62,589 nt of DNA, from assembly GCA_032718475.1 (NCBI GenBank), contig JAUCBJ010001622.1, forward strand, positions 1 through 62,589, written 5' to 3'. The notes beneath the pieces are model-generated. The model did not search any database. It had not been told where the DNA came from and worked only from the letters and a program-made list of their open reading frames with translations. The DNA comes from Nemertoderma westbladi (taxonomy: Eukaryota; Xenacoelomorpha; Nemertodermatida; Nemertodermatidae). Both the position numbers and the translations under genes were made by a program. Of the stretch, positions 26,601 through 34,065 are shown one piece after another (position 1 is the first letter of the stretch; each line of letters opens with the position of its first letter).

Positions 26601-29600
26601 CGTAGCTAGGCAACAATGCATTGACTCTATGGTCATATTCTTATGTAGCTATCCATCCATAAACACAATAAGGTATATTTATTAATTAGAATAAAACAGT
26701 CTCGCGCAGCTGCAAAACCATGCAACATTTGAACGCCAATATCTCAGGTATTTTTCAACGAAATTCAGATTGTGTTACATATTTGGAGTCCTTGCATAGC
26801 CAGCTTTCTAACAGTACCAACAAATCATTAAACTTTGAAGAATAACTGCGGTGTAACTGGTGTAATGTCGCTGGAGACACCTTTTTTATACGCTTGTTGC
26901 TAAAGATTGAAGGCGAAAATAAAAATTCTGGCTCACCCAGTCAGTAGTGAGGCGGGAGGTGAAACTATCTCTGTTTCAAATTTCATGCAATCTCAGTACG
27001 ATTTGTAAAAAATTTGGGGGGGGGGGGGGGGGGGGGGGTGGGGTGGGGGGGTGGGGCCATGTACCTGAACAACGACACTATTCCAGTACATGGTGTGTAT
27101 ATATGACACAAAGAAAGGATTACTAACACATATTTATTTGATTGTATATCTCTAATTTAACTCACGCCGTATCCGTGTGCGACTAGTTATTTTTTATTTA
27201 ATTATTTTATTTTTATTTTTTTATATATTTCAGTGAGAGCATTCAGTGGATAATATCAAAGAATAACCTTACATTATTAACGTATCCTAAACTAATAATC
27301 GACGTGCCACCGAAACGAGTCCCCGAAGAAGATAATGACAATACAACCGTTGTCCCAGAAGATAATGGGATTCAATTTGGTGAGTCTGAAACCTGATTAT
27401 TTTATGAAACTAATTATCACAATTGATTGTAATTTTTTAATTTTAATTTTATTCAATAAATTCATGCCAACAGCTATCTAGTTTCCATTCCTTGTATAAT
27501 GGAGTTACCAGAACTCCTGTCTTCGTAACGTTAACATTTCATTATTATACTTGACTAATATTGGTGATGCAGTTCTTGATCACCCCTTAAATTTACAATC
27601 CAACCTTATATTAGTCCGCATTCGCACTCAAGTCAAACCAAACATCATGAAGTTAACACATTGAAACACTGAAGATGAAATTACAATATTCTATAATACT
27701 GATATTTTTTTTTTTTTTTTTTATTTATTTATACTTTTGGCTTTTGAATGTTGTGTTTTGACTTGATTGTCGGAAGCCGGCCTAACATTTAATACTAAAT
27801 TGAAAACCAACAATTTGAACCCAACAATAATTAATTTCGAAAATAATCATGTAAAAATTGAATTATCTTGTTCTCATTTATGTTCTCATATTGAGATAGA
27901 CAGTGTTATTTCAGAGTCAACAACAAGTAGACAATCAGAAAAAAGCTTTATAATGTTTATTATTAGTTAATATATTTAGTTAATCATTATTGTTAATGTA
28001 GTGTTTGATGTACTAATGAACATTACCGGTACCGGTAGATTACGTCGCATTACCTCGACCCGAATTTGAACTCAATGTAATTTTCTATTTTTAGGATCCG
28101 TTTCATACGAATTTCAAGTTGTAGCTGATATTAGTGTTTCTTGTATGATAGACCCAGGAAACGTAAAGAGCCATCTGGCGGAAGGTTTACGCATTGATAT
28201 TGGGTACATTCAAAAGGTGGACGTTAAGGTTTGACATGCCACACAATAGTAAATGTACTCCTGAATAATATTACCTATATTATTACTATGCATTATAATA
28301 TAAAATCAACTGCCCAAAATTTGCTGAGTTGTTTAATGTCTTGTAAATCTGGTTATGTTTTGGCGAAATGAGTGGTGGAACGTTTTATTTATATTAAAGC
28401 ATATTTCTGTCAGATTCCTATGAATGAGAGATTTGTGGTGGAAGTGTTGTACGCCTGCGGATTTCTCAAATTATCCTATAAATAGAATATATCATTCTAT
28501 TTTGTTGTTATTTTTAGGTCAAGTTTCTGGCCAGCCGCGAAAGTCTCATAACTGTAGCGTTCACTCTAACTGCACCGGAAGTTGAGTTAGAAGAACTGGC
28601 TTTGAGGACTCACGAAAGCATTAAAAATCAGCAGCTCGAACTTCCCTGCCAGTTGGTGTCTGCACTAGGTTAGCGCACAAGAACTGCCTTGCCAGTTGGT
28701 GTCTGCACTAGGTTAGCGCACTCGAACTGCCTTGCCAGTCTGCACTAGGTTAGCGCACACGAACTGCCTTGCCAGTTGGTGTCTGCTCTAGGTTAGCGCA
28801 CACGAACTGCCTTGCCAGTTGGTGTCTGCTCTAGGTTAGCGCACTCGAACTGCCTTGCCAGTTGGTGTCTGCACTCGGTTAGCGCACTCGAAATGCCTTG
28901 CCAGTTGGTGTCTGCTCTAGGTTAGCGCACTCGAAATGCCTTGCCAGTTGGTGTCTGCACTAGGTTAGCGCACACGAACTGCCTTGCCAGTTGGTGTCTG
29001 CACCAGGTTAGTGCACAAGAACTGCCTTACCAGTTGGTGTCTACACTCGGTTAGCGCACTCGAAATGCCTTGCCAGTTGGTGTCTGCTCTAGGTTAGCGC
29101 ACTCGAAATGCCTTGCCAGTTGGTGTCTGCACTAGGTTAGCGCTCTCGAACTGCCTTGCCAGTTGGTGTCTGCTCTAGGTTAGCGCACTCGAACTGCCTT
29201 GCCAGTTGGTGTCTGCTCTAGGTTAGCGCACTCGAAATGCCTTGCCAGTTGGTGTCTGCACTAGGTTAGCGCACACGAACTGCCATGCCAGTTGGTATCT
29301 GTACAGGATAGCGCACACTGCCATGCCAATTGGTGTCTGCACTAGGTTAGCGCACTCGAACTGCCTTGCCAGTTGGTGTCTGCACTAGGTTAGCGCACAC
29401 GAACTGCCTTGCCAGTAGGTGTCTGCACTAGGTTAGCGCACTCGAACTGCCATGCCAGTAGGTGTCTGCACTAGGTTAGCGCACTCGAACTGCCTTGCCA
29501 GTTGGTGTCTGCACTAGGTTAGCGCACACGAACTGCCTTGCCAGTAGGTGTCTGCACTAGGTTAGCGCACTCGAACTGCCATGCCAGTTGGTGTCTGCAC

Positions 29601-32003
29601 TAGGTTAGCGCACACGAACTGCCTTGCCAGTTGGTGTCTGCACTAGGTTAGCGCACTCGAACTGCCTTGCCAGTTGGTGTCTGCACTAGGTTAGCGCACT
29701 CGAACTGCCTTGCCAGTTGGTATCTGCACTAGGTTAGAGCATTGGAACTGCCTTGCCAGTTGGTGTCTGCACTAGGTTAGCGCCCTGGAACTGCCTTACC
29801 AGTTGGTGTCTGCACTAGGTTAGCGCACTCGAACTGCCTTGCCAGTTGTTGTCTGCACTAGGTTAGCGCACTCGAACTGCCAAGCCAGTTGGTGTCTGCG
29901 CTAGGTTAGCGCACACGAACTGCCATGCCAGTTGGTGTCTGCACTAGGTTAACGCACTGGAACTGCCTTGCCAGTTGGTGTCTGCACTAGGTTAGCGCCC
30001 TGGAACTGCCTTGCCAGTTGGTGTCTGCACTAGGTTAGTGTACAAGAACTACCTTACCAGTTGGTGTCTGCACTAGGTTAGTGTACAAGAACTACCTTAC
30101 CAGTTTGTTGGTGTCTGCACTAGGTTAGCGCACACTGCCATGCCAGTTGGTGTCTGCACTAGGTTAGCGCACTGGAACTGCCTTGCCAGTTGGTGTCTGC
30201 ACTAGGTTAGCGCCCTGGAACTGCCTTGCCAGTTGGTGTCTGCACTAGGTTAGTGTACAAGAACTACCTTACCAGTTGGTGTCTGCACTAGGTTAGTGTA
30301 CAAGAACTACCTTACCAGTTTGTTGGTGTCTGCACTAGGTTAGCGCACACTGCCATGCCAGTTGGTGTCTGCACTAGGTTAGCGCACTGGAACTGCCTTG
30401 CCAGTTGGTGTCTGCACTAGGTTAGCGCACTCGAACTGCCAAGCCAGTTGGTGTCTGCGCTAGGTTAGCGCACACGAACTGCCATGCCAGTTGGTGTCTG
30501 CACTAGGTTAACGCACTGGAACTGCCTTGCCAGTTGGTGTCTGCACTAGGTTAGCGCCCTGGAACTGCCTTGCCAGTTGGTGTCTGCACTAGGTTAGTGT
30601 ACAAGAACTACCTTACCAGTTGGTGTCTGCACTAGGTTAGTGTACAAGAACTACCTTACCAGTTTGTTGGTGTCTGCACTAGGTTAGCGCACACTGCCAT
30701 GCCAGTTGGTGTCTGCACTAGGTTAGCGCACTGGAACTGCCTTGCCAGTTGGTGTCTGCACTAGGTTAGCCCACGCGAACTGCCTTTCCAGTTGGTGTCT
30801 GCACTAGGATATTTGACGTTGTTTTTATTGTTGCATGTTGTTAGAGCTATGAGTTCCATGATATTTCAAGTGTATATATTACCTTTGTATTACAACTTAA
30901 GAGATCCCAATCTCAAAGTTTCTTCCAATATTTGTTTAGGAAGCCCCCAGTTCTCCTACATCAGTAGCTATGCCGAATCGGTAATTGTTCCCGTTCTCAT
31001 TGCACTTATATGTCTCCTTCTTCTCATCCTCATTATCGTTGTATCGGTCGTGGCTTCGCGAAGAAGGGCTACTTACAGTGGAAGTCGTGGGCCTTCTCTA
31101 CTTAACGCGGATGCAACGGACGATGTTTCGGAAGAAAAACCTTCCCCAGCGGTTGTAAAACGTGAACAAGTTAGTATCAATGCGTTTGATTTATTCTTGA
31201 TTTGATTTAAAAATATCACGTTAAATTAGCACAGTTAAATTAACAATTTCACAGCATTCGATAATGATTTCAAAGAGGGACGGTTGGGGCTGTCTAGCAC
31301 TTGGTACAGGGTGATAATGGGCTGAGCCGCCGCAAAAATCTGCAGAAACACTGATCCGATCGATCGTGGAATGGTTCAGAGTTTGTGCATAAGTTGGAGT
31401 GCCAACCATGGGCCGTAGTTCTAGTTATGATGGCGGATCTGTTGGAGAGTTGTTCCAATAGGAATTTATAAACGCCGGTCCATTTAAGAAACCCTGGTTT
31501 ATAAAATTACCATCACGCTCTAGTCCGTATTGTCTGTAGTAGTCTTCAATTTTTTCGAGTTTGAATACGTTCTGTGTTTTATCAATAATATCCTCCCTCA
31601 CATCCTCAATGCTCTTTCATTTACGGTAGCTGGGGCAGTTTCTAAAACATTGATATGGCGGGTATCGTTCGACCTTTAACAGCAATACAACTTTTTCACT
31701 TACCACCCCCTTGATACGGTCTTAAAATTAACTTTGCAACGCTCGGAGTTTGTAAAACAGTTAAGCACTTTGGGTCGACGGAATTTTTTCCATGTAATTA
31801 TCGCATGGGACAACATACCCTCTCCCATTATGTAGCTTTGTGTTTTGCAATGTAATTTTTAAAAGCACCATTATTGCGATAACACAAAAGTTGACGGGTA
31901 CCCACTACAGCTGTTGTTTGCATTTAGATGTGGTAGACTTATTACGAATATTATTGTCTTGCAGTGGGACTTTGTTAGTATTGCGAATAATTACGATAAA
32001 TAG
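8578..32003 (+). CDS. Membrane-anchored MACPF/EGF-like protein gene (3' part, at least 17 exons)
   Basis: Seventeen exons (listed individually) join without a phase conflict to about 907 codons. Domain order: the C-terminal portion of a MACPF (perforin-like) domain, a long cysteine-containing ectodomain with mixed hydrophobic and polar stretches, one EGF-like module, a further ectodomain, a single transmembrane helix and a short RRR-initiated cytoplasmic tail. MACPF is inferred from EFYIGGAPP followed by W..S..DNPVPI and L..ID, the usual end of this domain in perforin-like and Mpeg1-like proteins. MACPF proteins insert into membranes, and a C-terminal membrane anchor is known in perforin-2/Mpeg1. 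The EGF module and the remaining ectodomain differ from that family as I know it. The N-terminal half of the domain, including the GTH signature, is not visible. The gene therefore either starts upstream of the window or is truncated. The function is inferred only. Confidence 0.7.
9341..9366. repeat. Poly-G run of 26
   Basis: Uninterrupted G homopolymer in the intron before exon 2. Confidence 0.9.
9479..9578 (+). CDS. MACPF gene exon 2
   Basis: The acceptor is CTCGTTAG and the donor is GG/GTGAGC; 100 nt, phase 1 to 2. It encodes GGAPPIGDSEPEG and a Pro/Thr/Glu-rich loop. A 26-G run sits about 110 bp upstream in the intron. Confidence 0.65.
9604..10467. mobile_element. Palindromic MITE, intron 2
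   Basis: The terminal inverted repeat TGTCCCAGAATATAGTG is at both ends. Almost the whole element folds on itself; for example ATTTTTATTTTTGCTTTCAA near 9730 is mirrored near 10320, and the CCATTGGTACCAACAAACAG block near 10215 mirrors 9835. A 15-G run (10419-10433) lies just inside the right end. It has no coding capacity and a second, diverged copy lies at 26188-27095. Confidence 0.8.
10643..10797 (+). CDS. MACPF gene exon 3 (end of MACPF domain)
   Basis: 155 nt, phase 2 to 1. It encodes LLRIWAQSAKDNPVPIGYSL followed by ETIDILFHN, the W..S...NP.PI..L..I pattern closing MACPF domains. The acceptor is a tandem AG-C-AG (10641-10645), so use of the second AG would drop one Ser. The donor at 10798 was chosen because the earlier AACAG/GTACTT leads to a stop in the next exon. 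Confidence 0.7.
11080..11304 (+). CDS. MACPF gene exon 4; its end seeds a giant minisatellite
   Basis: 225 nt, phase 1 to 1. It encodes a Lys/Arg-rich stretch (DMKRKCMRNALVNYC) and a Cys-bearing segment ending ACKPFST. The donor ACAG/GTAGGA at 11304/11305 is followed at once by repeats of the last 16 exon bases plus the donor region. Only the first donor keeps the frame into exon 5. Confidence 0.75.
11289..17669. repeat. Giant minisatellite, 28-29 bp unit, about 222 copies
   Basis: The repeat unit comprises GTAGGAGGGTGGC followed by AAACCATTTAGTATAG, with common variants: GTAG or GTGG starts (28 bp), GGGAGG starts, TTTAG or ACAG ends. The first copy of the second half is the coding end of exon 4 (11289-11304). 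Higher-order repetition is evident, for example near-identical blocks about 1.0 kb apart (11672 and 12671) and a composite block repeated at about 13787 and 14068. The array ends at 17669 against unique intron sequence. Confidence 0.95.
17690..18250 (+). pseudogene. Penelope-like element remnant with GIY-YIG domain
   Basis: Conceptual translation across frameshifts gives IPYLGTMSTQIQQ, then a TSCNADYI/GK GIY-YIG-type motif, an RVSEHL helix motif and LLIKESLLIQKRRPSLN, the usual end of Penelope-like endonuclease domains. One extra C inside the YIG motif (around 17980) and stop codons upstream break the frame. The reverse transcriptase is gone. The element is in sense orientation within the MACPF gene intron. 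The following 18250-18700 is probably its 3' untranslated end. Confidence 0.75.
18773..18989 (+). CDS. MACPF gene exon 5
   Basis: The acceptor is ATATTTAG and the donor is AA/GTAGGT; 217 nt, phase 1 to 2. It encodes GANPTHGEHLFQILPPMG and then a mixed stretch ending YYGEMPEIKGE. It lies 7.5 kb after exon 4, beyond the minisatellite and a Penelope-like remnant. Confidence 0.75.
19483..19608 (+). CDS. MACPF gene exon 6
   Basis: The acceptor is CTCTACAG and the donor is CAG/GTAATT; 126 nt, phase 2 to 2. It encodes IHSMQKVMCVPEYKTSLYTL and ends AMGPLLVTF. Confidence 0.75.
20030..20171 (+). CDS. MACPF gene exon 7
   Basis: 142 nt, phase 2 to 0; the donor is CAG/GTACGA. It encodes GSTGVHSMKLDCCYLGNDH, with paired Cys, and ends LTSVSFQ. 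Confidence 0.75.
20510..22805 (+). mobile_element. Degraded LINE (APE-endonuclease/RT type), intron 7
   Basis: Recognisable pieces appear in order. Around 21220-21300 there is an endonuclease start (RLASVNTLSLGSPMRQGELT). At 21420-21720 lies a degenerate catalytic portion including a GDVNASLYQ stretch. At 21843-21975 comes an RT finger fragment (LRRIIEELSKK, VDFFKAFDLVSR). At 22130-22740 the C-terminal region contains CFAGHCFRREDQPVHNL and ends WRRNFVDKPAQHS. A GTAGTAGTAGTAGT tail follows at 22784-22800. The RT core is deleted and the frames are broken. Two other relatives lie at 32870-38285 (interrupted) and inside otopetrin 2 (60557-60629). Confidence 0.8.
23322..23499 (+). CDS. MACPF gene exon 8
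   Basis: 178 nt, phase 0 to 1; the donor is A/GTAAGT. It encodes IVPGVTHFRDDGWGFRIKVL and ends FTQFIVTDNYI, a mixed hydrophobic/charged ectodomain segment. The preceding intron carries a LINE remnant. Confidence 0.75.
23600..23790. repeat. 41-bp tandem repeat, about 3.5 copies
   Basis: Copies start GTCAGTACACAGTTATTATT at 23639, 23680 and 23721, and a partial copy follows. Each carries a T-rich TTTTCTTTCTATC tract immediately upstream of exon 9, so the array extends the pyrimidine-rich region before the acceptor. Confidence 0.85.
23794..24033 (+). CDS. MACPF gene exon 9
   Basis: 240 nt, phase 1 to 1; the acceptor is TTTCAG and the donor is G/GTTAGT. It encodes SEYMKSHTSDFAFASTEG and ends PPAFVLDNSTT, with an N-glycosylation sequon (NST). 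A 41-bp tandem repeat occupies the intron just upstream. Confidence 0.75.
24240..24385. repeat. Dispersed repeat fragment
   Basis: A CCTCTCCAGGGGAAA then CGCAAATAACAGCT motif is shared with 3580-3615 and, in reverse, 35455-35500. It is followed by a GTAACCTGCTCCTTTCCC block shared with 5400-5490. It seems to be the end of a repeat family often found next to poly-G/C runs. Confidence 0.55.
24560..24676 (+). CDS. MACPF gene exon 10: EGF-like module
   Basis: 117 nt, phase 1 to 1, the classic phase for a shuffled EGF exon. It has six cysteines in EGF spacing: C, then NPCQNGGTC, then IRCSC, then GELC. The calcium-binding consensus is incomplete. The exon is a clean modular unit between phase-1 introns. 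Confidence 0.85.
24815..25011 (+). CDS. MACPF gene exon 11
   Basis: 197 nt, phase 1 to 0; the donor is TGG/GTAAGT. It encodes VCFNTITSRFQGSSGKLMG and ends FYSFHVKKW. A sequon NVT is present. Confidence 0.75.
25672..25877 (+). CDS. MACPF gene exon 12
   Basis: 206 nt, phase 0 to 2. It encodes ITFPEVGLADVVTDADVLLE, a sequon NITV and ends LGSADLR. It is acidic ectodomain. Confidence 0.75.
26188..27095. mobile_element. Palindromic MITE, second copy (intron 12)
   Basis: It matches the 9604-10467 element in both arms, including the GCAAGGCTATTTTATT centre and the GAAACTATCTCTGTTTCAA right arm. It has a 23-G run plus further G clusters at 27016-27056. The termini are more diverged. It is another non-autonomous element in the same gene. 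Confidence 0.7.
27234..27379 (+). CDS. MACPF gene exon 13
   Basis: 146 nt, phase 2 to 1; the acceptor is TATTTCAG after a T-rich tract and the donor is G/GTGAGT. It encodes ESIQWIISKNNLTLLTYPK, then an acidic linker with EEDNDNTT. Confidence 0.75.
28095..28228 (+). CDS. MACPF gene exon 14
   Basis: 134 nt, phase 1 to 0. It encodes SVSYEFQVVADISVSCMI and ends IGYIQKVDVK. With exon 15 it looks like a compact membrane-proximal domain, possibly SEA-like, but this is not certain. Confidence 0.7.
28518..28668 (+). CDS. MACPF gene exon 15; its end seeds the second minisatellite
   Basis: 151 nt, phase 0 to 1. It encodes VKFLASRESLITVAFTLTAP and ends LPCQLVSAL. The donor CTAG/GTTAGC at 28668/28669 and the last 31 exon bases are repeated in the following 43-bp array. 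In the exon frame the next codon after the first donor position is TAG, so splicing at the first donor is required for read-on. Confidence 0.75.
28637..30808. repeat. Minisatellite, 43-bp unit, about 50 copies
   Basis: The unit contains GTTAGCGCACACGAACTGCC followed by TTGCCAGTTGGTGTCTGCAC and TAG. Its first copy overlaps the coding end of exon 15 (28638-28668). A higher-order shift of 559 bp (13 units) is visible, e.g. the variant AAGCCAGTTGGTGTCTGCGC at 29882 and 30441. Shorter units lacking CGAA also occur. The last unit has lost the GTTAG donor (GCACTAGGATAT). Confidence 0.95.
30940..31169 (+). CDS. MACPF gene exon 16: transmembrane helix and tail
   Basis: The acceptor is TTGTTTAG; 230 nt, phase 1 to 0. 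It encodes GSPQFSYISSYAES, a hydrophobic helix (VIVPVLIALICLLLLILIIV), then an RRR stop-transfer and a short Ser/Glu/Lys-rich cytoplasmic tail ending VVKREQ. If the donor CAA/GTTAGT is not used, the frame continues 11 codons to a TGA at 31203-31205. Confidence 0.75.
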
Positions 32004-32265
32004 ATTGCTTATCATGTTATACTAATTGTGTGTATATCTAAGATAGAAGTTGGTAATTCCCCGGCCACGTTTATCTCTAAGAACTTACTTATAATGGTCT
32101 AGGCATGTGATTTAATTATATGATTAATTATTTAACTACCAATACATAGGTTTTATACCATTACAATTACGCTATTAATTATTTATTTATTGAAAGCTAA
32201 TTATAATTAAGAATTGTGATAGAAATAATTTATCAAACATACGAATATATAATAATTTGCAACAT
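31206..32265. other. 3' flank of the MACPF gene, no further gene seen
   Basis: Apart from the possible terminal exon at 31965-32003, no coding sense is evident. The AT-rich block 32100-32200 resembles 50790-50870 (shared ACCAATAC, TTTATACCATTACAA), a dispersed repeat. Confidence 0.5.
31965..32003 (+). CDS. MACPF gene, possible terminal exon
   Basis: The acceptor TTGTCTTGCAG is followed by 12 codons (WDFVSIANNYDK) and TAG, in phase with exon 16. It is an alternative to reading through at 31205. It is short, so moderate to low confidence. Confidence 0.4.
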   Translation, partial: WDFVSIANNYDK

Positions 32266-32404
32266 TCAAAAAAAAAAAAAGCAAACAGTCGGCCGAAGCC
32301 GGAGGCGACCCGAAGGCTCCTCTTTCGATAGCTGCTACCCGAGGGTAGGGGTGGGCGCTACTCCTATCCCAAGATTTGCTCCCAGTTATTTAACTGGTAC
32401 TCAT
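32263..32404 (-). mobile_element. SINE, 5'-truncated copy
   Basis: On the minus strand the body matches 1623-1865 essentially base for base over about 130 bp, but the tRNA-like head is missing. It ends in a run of 13 T (A on the plus strand at 32268-32280). The near identity points to recent mobility. Confidence 0.8.
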
Positions 32405-32869
32405 TAACAAATAATTAAAATTAAATTATAAAATAAAATTAAATTAAAAAAGTATTAAATGATAATTACATTCCATTATCTACCAACTGCGTATATTGGT
32501 TGGGTTGCCACCCAACTCTCCTGGCTTTTGTTACTTTTGTTTAAAAATTGCTTTTATCCGCTCTTTTAAGTTAAAATTAAAATTTATTTTAAGATTGCTT
32601 TTTACTGTATTTATATCCTAATGGGGTTTGAAGATCTTTTTACCTAGTAATACAAAACTTAAAGGATATTTCTAAATATTTTGGCATTTAGCTTTGGATA
32701 ATACTTAGTTAAACACAAAAAACCCATCATAGACACTCTACCCTGTATCCACGGAATATCAACAAAAGCATTTCTTTTATATCTGGCCGGTGACACAATT
32801 TGTCACGAGACTACGAATGTCCATGGATGGAAAATCTTCACCATTGATTTCACCATATAACTACAGATT

Positions 32870-33095
32870 GCTTCTAGTGTTGGTCTTGTTGTAAATTCCA
32901 AGAAAACCAACCTCGACAGCCCTCAAGAAATGTCTGATCGTAAGGGTATAAGCTCTAAGGACGGCTTTCTTGAGAACGTGGATGACTTCTGCTACTTGGG
33001 ATCATGGAACAGAAAGTCATTTCACAAGAATGCTGCGCCGGGCTCATTGTATCAAGTACAATGAATACATCTCCAATAAGACTCTATAAAACATT
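32870..33095 (+). pseudogene. LINE fragment, left part of an interrupted copy
   Basis: It encodes remnants of the LINE C-terminal region (SSVGLVVNSKKTNL and FLENVDDFCYLGS) similar to the 22100-22440 region. It is interrupted at 33095 by the inverted-repeat element and resumes at 37976. Confidence 0.75.
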
Positions 33096-34065
33096 GGGTA
33101 GGTGTAAAACGCGGATCCGGATCCGGATTCAGGATCCGGATACGGATCAGGACCCGGATTTGCGAGTGTAAAAGGCGGATCCGGATTTACATACTGTACA
33201 ATCCGTAACTGAGTGTAATATGCGGATTCTGAAATACGCAATCCGTATTGCAGTGTAAAACACGGATTCATATATTTTATGAATCCGGAATGGAGTGTAA
33301 AATACGGATTTTCGTTAATTACCAAGTTTTGTTGGATCCGGAATGGAGTGTAAAACACGGATTTCGTTAATAACCAAATTTTGTTGGATCCGGAATGGAG
33401 TGTAAAACACGGATTTCGTTAATTACAAAGTTTTGTTGGATCCGGAATGGAGTATAAAACACGGATTTTCGTTAATTACCAAGTTTTATTGGATCCGGAA
33501 TGGAGTGTAATACACGGATTTTCGTGAATTACCAAGTTTTAATGGATCCGGAAAGGGGTGTAAAACGCGGATTCAATTTATTTACCAAGTGTTACTAGAT
33601 CCGGGAAGGGGTGTAAAACGCGGATTGATTCAGGTTAATTACAAAGTGTTACTGGATCCGGGAAGGGGTGTAAAACGCGGATTGATTCAGGTTAATTACA
33701 AAGTGTTACTGGATCCGGGAAGGGGTGTAAAATGCGGATTTACGCTAATTACTGAGTTTGTTAATGAGGGACACAACTATTAATGAGGTACACACATTAA
33801 TGAGGGACACAAACATTAATGGGGGACACCTTAATAGTTAATAGACACCTTAATAATTTGTCTATGTCTAGGGGCCACACATAAGCTTAATCCGGCTCTG
33901 GGGGACACCTTAATAGGGGTCAATGCTTCCCAATGAATTATTAATAAGGGCGATGGTGATGTTTGGCCGTCAGACATTATTAGATATTGATTAGCTGAAA
34001 AACTATACTACCGTGGGAACGTGACCTCTCTGGTAGAGCGGCTCGGTAGACAATTGTAGAGAGAG

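Noticed and set aside
28637-30808. CRISPR array
   Set aside because: The units are contiguous 43-bp copies without unique spacers, in an intron of a eukaryotic gene. The same applies to the 29-bp array at 56989-60184.
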